Source of the DNA: an uncultured delta proteobacterium
GTDB lineage: Bacteria; Myxococcota_A; Polyangia; Polyangiales; Polyangiaceae
Length of the DNA: 64,000 nt
Direction of reading: 5' to 3'
Assembly: GCA_903906315.1 (NCBI GenBank)
Contig: CAIVJW010000132.1
Location: 62,001 to 126,000, forward strand
A program made the translations under genes and the position numbers. Shown piece after piece: positions 48,221 to 56,436 of the stretch (positions are counted from its first letter, which is position 1; the number at the start of each line of letters is the position of its first letter). The notes under the pieces were generated by a model. The model made no database searches, was not told the DNA's origin, and saw only the letters and a program-made list of their open reading frames with translations.

Positions 48221-49516
48221 ATGGTCGGCACCGCACGAACGACGCTCGTTTCGCTCCTCGTCCTCGGCCCGCTGGCGGTCGTCGCGGTCCCTCGCGCGGC
48301 CTTCGCGTCCGGCGACCTCGTCATCGACACGAAGGGCTTCGCGCTCGACGGGGACCAGAGCTTCCGCACGATCACCGTGAAAAAGGGGGGCGTCCTCGGC
48401 GTCATCCCGGTCAGCAAGGGCAAGGGCTGGCTGCACCTTCGCGCCAATCGGATCGTCATCGAGGCCGGCGGCGTCATCACCGCCGACGCGGCTGGCTACG
48501 CGGGCAAGGAGGGCAAGGACGGCGACGGCCCCGGCGCGGGCAAGACGCCTGCCGGGGTCCCGCAGGACGCCAAGCCGGGCGGTGGCGGGGCGCACTCTGC
48601 GGACGGCGGCGCAGGCGTCGCCGTCGCTCCCACGTGCGCCATCGTCGGTGGCGCGGGCGGCCTGAAATACGGGCTCCCGAGCGATCCCAACCCGGCCAAC
48701 TGGCTCGGCAGCGCCGGCGGCGGGGCGCTCGCGGTCAGCGGTGGCACGCGAGGCGGCAATGGCGGTGGCGCGGTCCTCATCGAGGCGGCGTCGGTGACGC
48801 TCGAGGGCACCGTGCTGGCCGACGGCGAGGACGGGCTTCCCGCGTCGTCGGGCGGTGGCGCCGGTGGGTTGGTGGCGATTCACGCCTTCGACCTCGTCGT
48901 CGGCGCTGCGGCCAAGGTTTCGGCCACCGGCGGGAGAGGCGGCGGCGAGGTGACCGCGAAGGTCTTCGGCGGCGGCGGCGGGGGCGGCTACGTCACCCTC
49001 GAGGCGCCGCCCCCGAAGGTCCCGCTCGCCCCCGACGTCGCGGGTGGCTCCGCAGGTCTCGGCTGCTCCGATCCCGCGCAGGGAGCGGGGGGCATCGGCC
49101 TCGTGACCCTCCTCGGTGCCACGGCCACGTGCTTCGATCTCGACGGCGACGGCCACCCCGCCGTCGAGTGCGGCGGGGACGACTGCGACGATGTCGACGG
49201 CGCGATCCACCCTGGCCAGAAGGAGATCTGCGACGGTGTGGACAACGATTGCAGCGGCAAGGTCGACGACGGAACGCCGGTGTCACTCTGCGGCGTGAGC
49301 CTCGTGTGCACCGCGGGCGAGTGCGTGGCGCCTCCCGATGCAGGCACGGACGCGGCGCCTCCGCCCCCGTCCGGCGACGACAGCTCCCCGCCCGATCACC
49401 TCCAGTTCACGGGCGGCTGCGCGCTCCGGGGTGGCGGCGCGACCGGGCCCGGCGCGGCGCTGCTCGCGCTGCTCGGCGCGCTCGCCCTGCGCCGCCGCGT
49501 GCGCCGCCGCGGCTAG
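48221..49516 (+). CDS. Exported Gly-rich protein with MopE-like metal-binding motif and MYXO-CTERM-like tail
   Basis: 431 residues. The signal peptide ends near AAFASG. A long Gly-rich middle (about 95-300) has short strand-forming repeats such as GGTRGGNGGGAV and resembles a beta-solenoid. Next comes DLDGDGHPAVECGGDDCDD and EICDGVDNDCSGKVDDG (near 308-350), the Asp/Cys-rich repeat of the MopE copper- or calcium-binding family. The C-terminus has GGCALRG, a hydrophobic stretch LLALLGALAL and RRRVRRRG, matching the Cys-TM-Arg tripartite sorting tail of myxobacteria. The protein is thus probably surface-exposed. Its role is not known. Confidence 0.78.
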   Translation: MVGTARTTLVSLLVLGPLAVVAVPRAAFASGDLVIDTKGFALDGDQSFRTITVKKGGVLGVIPVSKGKGWLHLRANRIVIEAGGVITADAAGYAGKEGKDGDGPGAGKTPAGVPQDAKPGGGGAHSADGGAGVAVAPTCAIVGGAGGLKYGLPSDPNPANWLGSAGGGALAVSGGTRGGNGGGAVLIEAASVTLEGTVLADGEDGLPASSGGGAGGLVAIHAFDLVVGAAAKVSATGGRGGGEVTAKVFGGGGGGGYVTLEAPPPKVPLAPDVAGGSAGLGCSDPAQGAGGIGLVTLLGATATCFDLDGDGHPAVECGGDDCDDVDGAIHPGQKEICDGVDNDCSGKVDDGTPVSLCGVSLVCTAGECVAPPDAGTDAAPPPPSGDDSSPPDHLQFTGGCALRGGGATGPGAALLALLGALALRRRVRRRG

Positions 49517-49725
49517 ATCGCGCGCTCGCGCCGCACCTCCCGCGTCCTCTGAGCGCGCGCGGGTCGAGCACCGGCGGCGGGTCGCATCGCACGAACGGGC
49601 TCAGCCCTGGTGCGACGGCCCGTCCCGCAACGTCGTCTTTCCTTGACTCCGGGGGGATCGCGGGGCAGTCCCGCTACCCTGGGCCGATCGCACTCCGTGC
49701 GCGGCTCGCGCGCGGGACCCAACGG

Positions 49726-50703
49726 ATGACCACACGACCGCCGAGCGACGAGCTCCACCTTGAGCTCTACCGGAAGATGCAGCTCGTCCGCCGCTTCGAG
49801 GAGGAAGCGGCCCGCGCGTACGCGCAGGGGAAGATCGGCGGCTTCTTGCACCTCTACATCGGGCAGGAGGCGATCGCGGTCGGCGTCTCCGCTGCGCTTC
49901 GCGCCGACGACTACGCGATCACCACGTACCGCGACCACGGCCTCGCGCTCGCGCGCGGCACCTCGTTGCGCGCGGCGATGGCCGAGCTCCACGGCAAGGT
50001 CACGGGCTGCTCCAAGGGCCTCGGCGGGTCGATGCACTTCTTCGACGTCGAGCACGGCATGCTCGGCGGCTACGGCATCGTCGGCGGGCACATCCCGATC
50101 GCCGCAGGCACCGCCTTCGCGTCGAAGTACCGCGGTGAGGACCGCGTCACCGTCTGCTTCATGGGCGAGGGAGCGGTCAGCATCGGCGATTTCCACGAGG
50201 GCCTTTCCCTCGCCGCGCTGTGGAAGCTGCCGATCGTCTTCATTTGCGAGAACAACGAGTACTCCATGGGGACACCCCTCTCGCGCGAGCTCAGCGTCGA
50301 GGACGTCTCGACCAAGGCCCTCGCGTACGGAATGGCGCGCGACCGCTTCCACTGCGAGCACGTGCTCGAGGTGCGCGAGCGCGTGGCTGAGGCCATCGAG
50401 CGCGCCCGCCTCCACTCCGAGCCGACCCTGGTGGAGATCCGCACCTATCGCTTCCGCGGCCACTCGATGAGCGATCCCGGCAAGTACCGGACGGCCGAGG
50501 AGGTCGAGGAGCGCAAGCAGCGCGATCCGCTGCCGCGATCGCGCGGCGAGCTGGAGGCACGGGGCTTCGGCGCTGCGCTTGCGGCCCTGGACGAGGCGGT
50601 CGAGGCCGAGGTCGCCGACGCGGTGCGCTTCGCCGAGGAGAGCCCCGAGCCGGGCCCCGAGCTGCTCGAGGCGACCACCTACTCGGGGCCTTTCGCGCGA
50701 TGA
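49726..50703 (+). CDS. pdhA: Pyruvate dehydrogenase E1 component, alpha subunit
   Basis: 325 residues. The thiamine diphosphate motif is GEGAVSIGDFHEG...ENN (about 145-180), with the usual second Asp of GDG replaced by Glu in the first position. LHLYIGQEA near the N-terminus and GGSMHFFD are typical of E1 alpha. RFRGHSMSDPGKYR (about 243-256) carries the phosphorylation-loop sequence. With E1 beta it decarboxylates pyruvate and passes the acetyl group to lipoyl-E2. The beta and E2 genes follow at 29- and 49-base spacing, forming one operon. No E3 gene is in the window. Confidence 0.92.
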   Translation: MTTRPPSDELHLELYRKMQLVRRFEEEAARAYAQGKIGGFLHLYIGQEAIAVGVSAALRADDYAITTYRDHGLALARGTSLRAAMAELHGKVTGCSKGLGGSMHFFDVEHGMLGGYGIVGGHIPIAAGTAFASKYRGEDRVTVCFMGEGAVSIGDFHEGLSLAALWKLPIVFICENNEYSMGTPLSRELSVEDVSTKALAYGMARDRFHCEHVLEVRERVAEAIERARLHSEPTLVEIRTYRFRGHSMSDPGKYRTAEEVEERKQRDPLPRSRGELEARGFGAALAALDEAVEAEVADAVRFAEESPEPGPELLEATTYSGPFAR

Positions 50704-50731
50704 GCGCCACACGTCGAGGGAGGCGCCCATC

Positions 50732-51715
50732 ATGAGCCAGCTCAGGTTCCGCGAGGCCGTCCGCGCCGCGATGATCGAGGAGATGGAGCGCGACGAGCGC
50801 GTCTACCTGATCGGCGAAGAGGTCGGCCACTATCAGGGCGCGTACAAGGTGTCCGAGGGCATGCTCGAGCGCTTCGGCGAACGCCGGGTCATCGACACGC
50901 CGATCACGGAGAGCGGCTTCACCGGCATCTCCATCGGCGCGGCGATCGTCGGGCTACGCCCCATCGTCGAGTACATGACGTGGAACTTCTCGGCCGTCGC
51001 CTTCGACCAGATCCTGAACAACGCCGCCAAGCTCCGCCAGATGTCGGGCGGCCAGCTCAGGGTGCCGATCGTCTTCCGCGCGCCGAATGGGTCGGCGCGG
51101 CAGGTCGGATCGCAGCACTCCCACGCGATGGAGCACTTCTACGCCCACATCCCCGGGCTCAAGGTGCTCGCCCCGGCGACGCCAGCGGACGCGAAGGGGC
51201 TCTTGAAGGCGGCGATTCGCGACGACGACCCGGTGCTCTTCATGGAGAGCGAGACGCTCTACGGGGTGAAGGGCGAGGTGCCCGACGACCCCGACTTCCT
51301 CGTGCCGATGGGCCAGGCAGCGATCGCGCGCGAGGGGCGCGACGTGACAATCGTGGCCTGGAGCCGCATGGTCCACGTCGCGCTCGAGGCCGCTGCGGTG
51401 CTCGCGCGCGAGGGCGTCGAGGCCGAGGTCATCGACCTCCGATCACTCCGCCCCCTCGACGAGACCACGATCGTCGCGAGCGTCCGCAAGACGCACCGCG
51501 CGGTCATCGCGTACGAGGGCTGGCCCTATGGCGGCGTAGGCGCCGAGATCGTCGACCGCATCCAGCGCCTCGCGTTCGACGACCTGGACGCGCCAGTGCT
51601 GCGTACTTCGTTCCTCGACGTGCCCATGCCGTACAACGCGCGCCTCGAGCAGCTCGTCGTTCCGCAGGCGTCCCGCATCGTCGAGCAGGTGCGCAAGGTG
51701 CTCTACCGCGCGTAG
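50732..51715 (+). CDS. pdhB: Pyruvate dehydrogenase E1 component, beta subunit
   Basis: 327 residues. The N-terminal LREAVRAAM-like block and YLIGEEVGHYQGAYKVSEGM are typical of transketolase-pyrimidine-domain E1 beta proteins. DTPITESGFTGISIGAA contains the Glu that activates the thiamine ring. SEGM...GERRVIDTP and the C-terminal transketolase domain (from about 195, EVIDLRSLRPLD) follow. It pairs with the alpha subunit encoded directly upstream. A GGGAGG site precedes the ATG. Branched-chain 2-oxoacid or acetoin dehydrogenase are related, but three tightly linked genes of this length most often serve pyruvate. Confidence 0.92.
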   Translation: MSQLRFREAVRAAMIEEMERDERVYLIGEEVGHYQGAYKVSEGMLERFGERRVIDTPITESGFTGISIGAAIVGLRPIVEYMTWNFSAVAFDQILNNAAKLRQMSGGQLRVPIVFRAPNGSARQVGSQHSHAMEHFYAHIPGLKVLAPATPADAKGLLKAAIRDDDPVLFMESETLYGVKGEVPDDPDFLVPMGQAAIAREGRDVTIVAWSRMVHVALEAAAVLAREGVEAEVIDLRSLRPLDETTIVASVRKTHRAVIAYEGWPYGGVGAEIVDRIQRLAFDDLDAPVLRTSFLDVPMPYNARLEQLVVPQASRIVEQVRKVLYRA

Positions 51716-51763
51716 CCGCCGCGCACGCGGTCCCACTCCCCCCTTCCGTCCGCGCGAGGCTCC

Positions 51764-53029
51764 ATGGCGAAGGTTCTCGAGATGCCCAAGCTGTCCCCCA
51801 CCATGGAGGAGGGACAGATCAGCCTCTGGCACATGAAGGAAGGCGATCCCGTCGGGGTCGACGATCTGCTCGCCGAGGTCGAGACCGACAAGGCGACGAT
51901 GGAGTACCGGTCGTTCGACAGGGGCACGCTCCTGCGGATCCTGGCGCCGGGGGGCTCCGTCGTGCGGCTCGGCCAGCCCGTCGCGGTGCTCGGCGCGCCG
52001 GGCGAGGACATCGCCGCGCTGCTCGCCTCGCTCCTGGGTTCCTCCCCCGTCGCGGCGGACGCCCTGCCCCTCGCTGCGGCGCACCCACCTTCGGTCGCCG
52101 ACGTTGTCGCGGCCCCCCCCGCCGGGCCCGCGGGCGACGAGCCGCCGACCGGCCGCGCCAAGGCCTCGCCGTACGTCCGCAAGCTCGCCCGCGAGCGCGG
52201 CCTCGACCTCGGGCTCGTGTCCGGCTCCGGCCCCGGAGGGCGCATCGTCGCGCGGGATGTGGAGGGCCTCCCCGAGGCCGTGCCCGCCCCTGCTCCGCGC
52301 CCCGAAAGCGGGGTGCTCGCCGCCCCGATCGCGCGCCCGCTCAGCATGATGCGCAAGGCGATCGCGCGTCGCCTCACCGAGTCGAAGCAGACCGTCCCGC
52401 ACTTCTACCTGACCATCGACGTCGACGCCGATCCGATCTGGTCGCTTCGCGAGCAGATCAACGCGGACCTCGCGGCCGCCGCGCACGCCGACGCGCCCGT
52501 GATCAAGGTCAGCCTGAACGATCTGCTCGTGAAGGCCTCCGCGATCGCCCTGGCGCGCGTTCCCGAGTGCAACGCCGAGTTCACCCCGGAGGCGATCCTC
52601 ATCCACCGGCGCGTCGACATCTCCGTCGCCGTCGCCGTGAGCGAGGGCCTCCTCACGCCGGTCGTCCGCGACGCCGATCGCAAGAGCGTGATGGCCATCG
52701 CCGCCGAGATTCGCGAGCTCTCCTCCCGCGCCAAGGCCAGGAAGCTCGCGCCATCCGAGATGGCGAACGGCACGTTCTCCATCTCCAACCTGGGCATGTA
52801 CGGCATCGACGAGTTCGCCGCCGTCATCAACCCGCCCGAGGGGGCCATCCTCGCCGTCGGCCAGGTGCGTCGCGAGCCCGTCCTCCGCGGCGACGCCATC
52901 GTCCCGGGCCGCCGTCTCAAGCTGACGCTTTCGTGCGATCACCGCGTCGTCGACGGCGCGGTGGGCGCGGAGTTCCTCCGGGCGCTGCGCGCGCTGGTCG
53001 AGCACCCGACCCGGATCCTGCTGGCGTAG
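51764..53029 (+). CDS. pdhC: Dihydrolipoamide acetyltransferase (E2)
   Basis: 421 residues. One lipoyl domain (about 1-80) has the modified lysine in EVETDKATMEYRS. An Ala/Pro linker follows, then an E3/E1-binding domain (about 125-165, ASPYVRKLARERGLDLG). The catalytic acyltransferase domain (about 185-420) has the active-site SCDHRVVDGAVG near its end. Such a single-lipoyl E2 forms the core of the pyruvate dehydrogenase complex. It completes the operon with pdhA and pdhB. Confidence 0.93.
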   Translation: MAKVLEMPKLSPTMEEGQISLWHMKEGDPVGVDDLLAEVETDKATMEYRSFDRGTLLRILAPGGSVVRLGQPVAVLGAPGEDIAALLASLLGSSPVAADALPLAAAHPPSVADVVAAPPAGPAGDEPPTGRAKASPYVRKLARERGLDLGLVSGSGPGGRIVARDVEGLPEAVPAPAPRPESGVLAAPIARPLSMMRKAIARRLTESKQTVPHFYLTIDVDADPIWSLREQINADLAAAAHADAPVIKVSLNDLLVKASAIALARVPECNAEFTPEAILIHRRVDISVAVAVSEGLLTPVVRDADRKSVMAIAAEIRELSSRAKARKLAPSEMANGTFSISNLGMYGIDEFAAVINPPEGAILAVGQVRREPVLRGDAIVPGRRLKLTLSCDHRVVDGAVGAEFLRALRALVEHPTRILLA

Positions 53030-53065
53030 CTCGCGAGCGCCCACCCCGATCGCGGTCCGCGGTGC

Positions 53066-53071
53066 TAGTCC
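53066..53071 (+). promoter_or_regulatory. Putative extended -10 box for a leaderless transcript
   Basis: TGCTAGTCC gives TAGTCC, and exactly six bases separate it from the GTG of the SUMF1-like gene. No ribosome-binding site is visible. Confidence 0.42.
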
Positions 53072-53077
53072 TGCCAG

Positions 53078-54010
53078 GTGCGGTTTCGCGGCCTCCTGGC
53101 GACCCTCGTCGGCTTCGCCATCCCCCTCGCCTCGCTCGCCGCAGACGCCGGCGGGCCGCGCCATGGCCACCAGCCCAAGGCGCACGCCTCGCTGCCCGTC
53201 GCGCGATCGAGCGAGGCTCAGCCCGCCGTCGCCTTGGCCGCCCCCGCGCCGGACCGCATCCTCCTGCGAGGCGGGACGTTCGCGATGGGCGCCACCGAAG
53301 CGGACGTCGCGGACGCGCTCGCGCTCTGCCGGCGCGAGCCCGCGGCTGACGACTACTGCGCCGAGGAGCTCTTCTCGAGCGAGCTACCCGCCCACGACGT
53401 CGAGCTCTCGGACGTCTGGGTCGACACCCACGAGGTGACCGTCGACCGCTACCGTCGCTGCGTCGCCGCCGGCCGCTGCGCCGAGCCTCCCCTGGCCGAA
53501 GGGGCCGCGCGCTTCGACCGCCCGAGCCTGCCGGTCACGCTCGTGTCCTGGTCCGACGCGACGGCGTTCTGCGCGTTCGACGGCGGGCGCCTCCCGACCG
53601 AGGCCGAGTGGGAGCGCGCCGCGCGCGGGCTCGTCGGCCGCACCTACCCGTGGGGCCGCGTCTACAACCCCTTTCTCGCCAATCACGGCAAGCTCGATTG
53701 GGACGAGCTCGACGACGGCGACGGCTTCCTCGAGCTCGCGCCCGTCGGCTCGTACCCCGACGGCCGCACGCCGGACGGCCTCGCGGACCTCGCCGGCAAC
53801 GTCGAGGAGTGGGTCGCCGACTGGTACGCCCCCGAATATCCGCCTGCCAGCGCGCGAAACCCGCGCGGACCGGACTCCGGCGACGAGCGCACGCTGCGCG
53901 GCGGCAGCTACTTCCACGCGCGCCCCTGGATGCGGGCGACCGCGCGGCTCCACGACCTCGCGGGCTCGCGCCGCGCGTGGCGAGGCTTCCGCTGCGCGCG
54001 CGACCCGTGA
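53078..54010 (+). CDS. SUMF1/FGE-like exported protein, catalytic Cys absent
   Basis: 310 residues from a GTG. The signal peptide ends near SLAADA. The SUMF1-like domain starts at about residue 60: ILLRGGTFAMG, THEVTVDRYRRC, GGRLPTEAEWERAARG, YPWG, LADLAGNVEEWV and GGSYFHARPW...RGFRCA. These are the core marks of the FGE/EgtB/PvdO fold. In true formylglycine-generating enzymes two Cys lie just after GGS; here those positions are His and Met. It therefore probably serves as a ligand-binding or accessory protein. It is less Cys-rich than the two paralogues at 24-26 kb. It follows the PDH operon and lies 55 bases ahead of the phosphoesterase gene. Confidence 0.82.
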   Translation: MRFRGLLATLVGFAIPLASLAADAGGPRHGHQPKAHASLPVARSSEAQPAVALAAPAPDRILLRGGTFAMGATEADVADALALCRREPAADDYCAEELFSSELPAHDVELSDVWVDTHEVTVDRYRRCVAAGRCAEPPLAEGAARFDRPSLPVTLVSWSDATAFCAFDGGRLPTEAEWERAARGLVGRTYPWGRVYNPFLANHGKLDWDELDDGDGFLELAPVGSYPDGRTPDGLADLAGNVEEWVADWYAPEYPPASARNPRGPDSGDERTLRGGSYFHARPWMRATARLHDLAGSRRAWRGFRCARDP

Positions 54011-54053
54011 CGCGCGGTCCGTCGCTCGCTGGCCCCTCCGCCGCGAGCGCGCA

Positions 54054-54059
54054 TACTGT
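54054..54059 (+). promoter_or_regulatory. Putative -10 box for a leaderless phosphoesterase transcript
   Basis: GCATACTGT contains TACTGT, and exactly six bases separate it from the GTG. The alternative CATACT, one step upstream, is also possible. Confidence 0.4.
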
Positions 54060-54065
54060 GGCCCC

Positions 54066-54980
54066 GTGAGGATCGCGCACCTGTCCGACTTGCACTTGCT
54101 CTCGCTCGAGGGCGCGGTTCCCTTCCGCCTCTTCAACAAGCGGATCACCGGCTACGTGAACCTCCGCTTGAAGCGGGGATCGCAGCACAAGCCCTTCGCG
54201 GTCGAGGCCGTCGCCCGCGCCATCCGCCGCCTCGACGTCGACCACGTCGTCATCACCGGCGACGTGACGAACCTGGCGCTCGAGGTCGAGTTCGACCTGG
54301 TTCGGCGGCTGCTCCTCGAGGACCTCGGCCTCCCGCCCGACGCGGTCAGCATGGTCCCCGGCAATCACGACGTGTACACGCGCGGAGCGCACCGCTCGCG
54401 GCGCTTCTTCCGCTACTTCGAGGGCTGCCTCCGGTCCGACCTCCCCGACCTCGCCGACGCGGACGCCGGTGGCGCATTCCCGTTCGTGCGGCTCCGCGGC
54501 CCTGTCGCCATCATCGGCCTGTCCACCGCCCTGCCCCGACCGCCCCTCATGGCGTCGGGCTCGCTCGGCGCCGGCCAGCTCCGCGCCCTCGCGCGCGTGC
54601 TCGCGCACCCCGAGGTCCGCTGTCGGACGCCGGTCCTGCTCCAGCACCACCCGTGGCATAACCCCCCGAGCCGCACGAAGACCCTGTTCGAGGGCCTCTG
54701 GGACGCCGCCGAAGAGGGGCACGCGCTGCGCGAGGTCGAGCGCGGCCTGTTGCTGCACGGCCACCTCCACCGGCGCATCCACCGGGAGGTTCGCACCGAG
54801 CGGGGCTACCTCGACGCCGTGGGTGCAACCAGCGCGTCGCTCATCCACCCGGCCGCCGACCGCATGGCGGGGTTCAACGTGTACCAGTTCGACCAGAGCG
54901 GGGCGGTGGTCCGCCTCGCCTCACACCGTCTCGACGCGGCCTCGGGCGCGTTCGAGGACGCGGAGCTGCCGCGAGCCTGA
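54066..54980 (+). CDS. Calcineurin-like metallophosphoesterase
   Basis: 304 residues from a GTG. All metal-binding blocks of the family are present: LSDLH at residues 6-10, ITGDVTN (near 62-68), PGNHDVY (near 100), QHHPWH and GHLHRR near the C-terminus. Such enzymes use two metal ions to hydrolyse phosphomono- or diesters, including cyclic nucleotides (Icc/CpdA-like). The substrate is not known. No signal peptide is seen, so it is probably cytoplasmic. Confidence 0.88.
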   Translation: MRIAHLSDLHLLSLEGAVPFRLFNKRITGYVNLRLKRGSQHKPFAVEAVARAIRRLDVDHVVITGDVTNLALEVEFDLVRRLLLEDLGLPPDAVSMVPGNHDVYTRGAHRSRRFFRYFEGCLRSDLPDLADADAGGAFPFVRLRGPVAIIGLSTALPRPPLMASGSLGAGQLRALARVLAHPEVRCRTPVLLQHHPWHNPPSRTKTLFEGLWDAAEEGHALREVERGLLLHGHLHRRIHREVRTERGYLDAVGATSASLIHPAADRMAGFNVYQFDQSGAVVRLASHRLDAASGAFEDAELPRA

Positions 54981-55016
54981 CGCGGCTTCGGTCCCCGATT
55001 CGGGGAACACGGCCGC

Positions 55017-55042
55017 GGCGCCGAGCGTGCTGCGTCGGCGCC
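55017..55042. terminator. Hairpin between convergent phosphoesterase and cold-shock genes
   Basis: GGCGCCGA and TCGGCGCC form 8-base arms around a 10-base loop. A smaller TCCCC/GGGGA stem lies at 54992-55006. No T-run follows, so bidirectional stem-only termination is an inference. Confidence 0.42.
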
Positions 55043-55098
55043 GGGCCGGCTCCGGTCGGGCCGCTCGCCTGGAAAGCTGCGGTCCGAGCGAGCAGAGA

Positions 55099-55320
55099 TC
55101 AAGCCGTCGCGGCCGCGCCCTCGAGGCGGATCACGTTGATGGCCTGAAGGCCCTTCGGCCCCTCTTTGATCTCGAACTCGACGACCTCGTCCTCGAAGAG
55201 GCGCCGACGGCCGTCACCGCTGATCTGGGAGTAGTGGACGAACACGTCAGGACCGCTGTCCTGCTTGATGAAGCCCCAACCCTTCTCGTCGTTGAACCAC
55301 TTGACCTTGCCGACTGCCAT
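55099..55320 (-). CDS. Cold-shock domain protein
   Basis: 73 residues of a single cold-shock OB fold. RNP1 is KGWGFI and RNP2 is VFVHYS. The protein binds single-stranded nucleic acids and helps unfold mRNA, or acts as an antiterminator. A GTGGAGGAAAC ribosome-binding site precedes the ATG at 55320, one of the few strong Shine-Dalgarno sites in the window. The long upstream region (about 450 bases) could carry a regulated leader, as cold-shock genes often do. Confidence 0.92.
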   Translation of the reverse strand: MAVGKVKWFNDEKGWGFIKQDSGPDVFVHYSQISGDGRRRLFEDEVVEFEIKEGPKGLQAINVIRLEGAAATA

Positions 55321-55774
55321 GTTTCCTCCACTTCTCACGCTCGTTGAAACCCGTGGCGCACGCGCGATCCGCCGGTTCCTGCGCTCGTGGGGGCGAGCGA
55401 GTCGTCGGCCGACGGAGAACCCTGAATGCGCGGATGAGGCGCCGCCCCACCCCGAGCAACGCCCCGCGACATCCGTGATCCGTGCTTCGATGATGCAAAG
55501 ACGACTTCGAGGCGGCCTCGCGCATGGCGAAAAGCAGCCTGCTCGTGGATGCGCCCGGTCCGAGCGGCGCCAAGGTAGACGTGCGGCGGAGCGCAGGTCA
55601 AGCCGCCTCGACTGGCCTCGATCGGCGTCCCCGACGCGACCACCAGGGGGGCTGACCGCATCGCTAGACTCCGCCGTGATCGCGTACGCGGCGTTGCATC
55701 TCTGCCGCGAAGTGCGTAGTCGCCTACGCGCTCACCAGGGGCAAGCGGACCGCAAAGTGCCCGTATTTTGACGC
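55321..55774. other. Intergenic region upstream of the cold-shock gene
   Basis: About 450 bases lie between the divergent cold-shock and small hypothetical genes. Reading frames exist on both strands but have no convincing codon use or start context. It probably contains the cold-shock promoter and a long 5' leader on the minus strand, although no clear box was found. A TATTTT box at 55764-55769 lies five bases ahead of the next plus-strand ATG. Confidence 0.45.
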
Positions 55775-56110
55775 ATGGGGTTTCGGCACGGTGATCGCAT
55801 GCACCGGTTCGCAATGGCGTTCCCCTTTGATCCCCCCGGATACCTGGGCCTTTCCGCCGCTCCTGCCCCCGCCCTCGACCCGAGCCAGCTCGGCGACCAA
55901 GGGGACGGTCGGCCGGCCTCCGAGCCGCCGCGCTCCAACAACTTCGCGCGAGCCTCGCGCGACCCGCGCGCGCTCAAGATCCTCGCGAAGACGATCCACC
56001 GCGAGCTGAGCCAGAACGGCCTCGTCGTCGAGGACGTCATGGCGATCGCCGGCGAGCTGCTGGGCCTGGTCACGGCCGAGGTTCGCGAGCGCCGCCGCGT
56101 AGGCGGCTGA
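55775..56110 (+). CDS. Small conserved-looking hypothetical protein
   Basis: 111 residues from the ATG at 55775; ATGs at 55799 and 55814 are alternatives, and the first fits the TATTTT box five bases upstream. The N-terminal half is Pro/Ala-rich (MAFPFDPPGYLGLSAAP). The C-terminal ~50 residues look like a compact amphipathic helical domain: DPRALKILAKTIHRELSQNG then VEDVMAIAGELLGLVTAEVRERRR. Codon use in the second half is normal for this genome. I recognise no family. Confidence 0.52.
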   Translation: MGFRHGDRMHRFAMAFPFDPPGYLGLSAAPAPALDPSQLGDQGDGRPASEPPRSNNFARASRDPRALKILAKTIHRELSQNGLVVEDVMAIAGELLGLVTAEVRERRRVGG

Positions 56111-56436
56111 TCTCGCCCCTCGCGCCTCCCTGGCTCTCGTCCGATCTCACGCGCCGCCGTGCGCCGGCTGGCCGATCGATTCCCCGCCCTCCGTCCCCCC
56201 CCCGCCCTCCGAAGCTTGGAAGCGCAGCTCGCACAGGGCTGCGTCGCCGCCCGCCGTGTGCGTCGTCCCGTGCGCGGAGCGTGCCCGACGTTGACATGTT
56301 CGCGTGGGCTTGGTCGTATTCGCCCGAGGGCAGCCTCTAGCGCCCCTGTCCCCGTCGGAGAGACGCCCTGCGTCGTGAATCACGTCACGCGCAGCGCACC
56401 TCCCGAGGCTGGGCCGGAGCGACGAGGCCACAGGTG
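56111..56436. other. Intergenic region with a consensus -35
   Basis: About 325 bases. At 56291-56296 is a perfect TTGACA. At 17-18 bases the best -10 is TCGTAT or CGTATT around 56314-56320, which is weak. A start there would give a leader of about 110 bases before the FHA/CpaF-like gene. Nothing else is recognised in this stretch. Confidence 0.4.

Noticed and set aside
55335-55814. Minus-strand open frame upstream of the cold-shock gene
   Set aside because: The encoded sequence is Arg/Gly-rich with no start context and unlike any protein; it overlaps the likely leader of the cold-shock gene.
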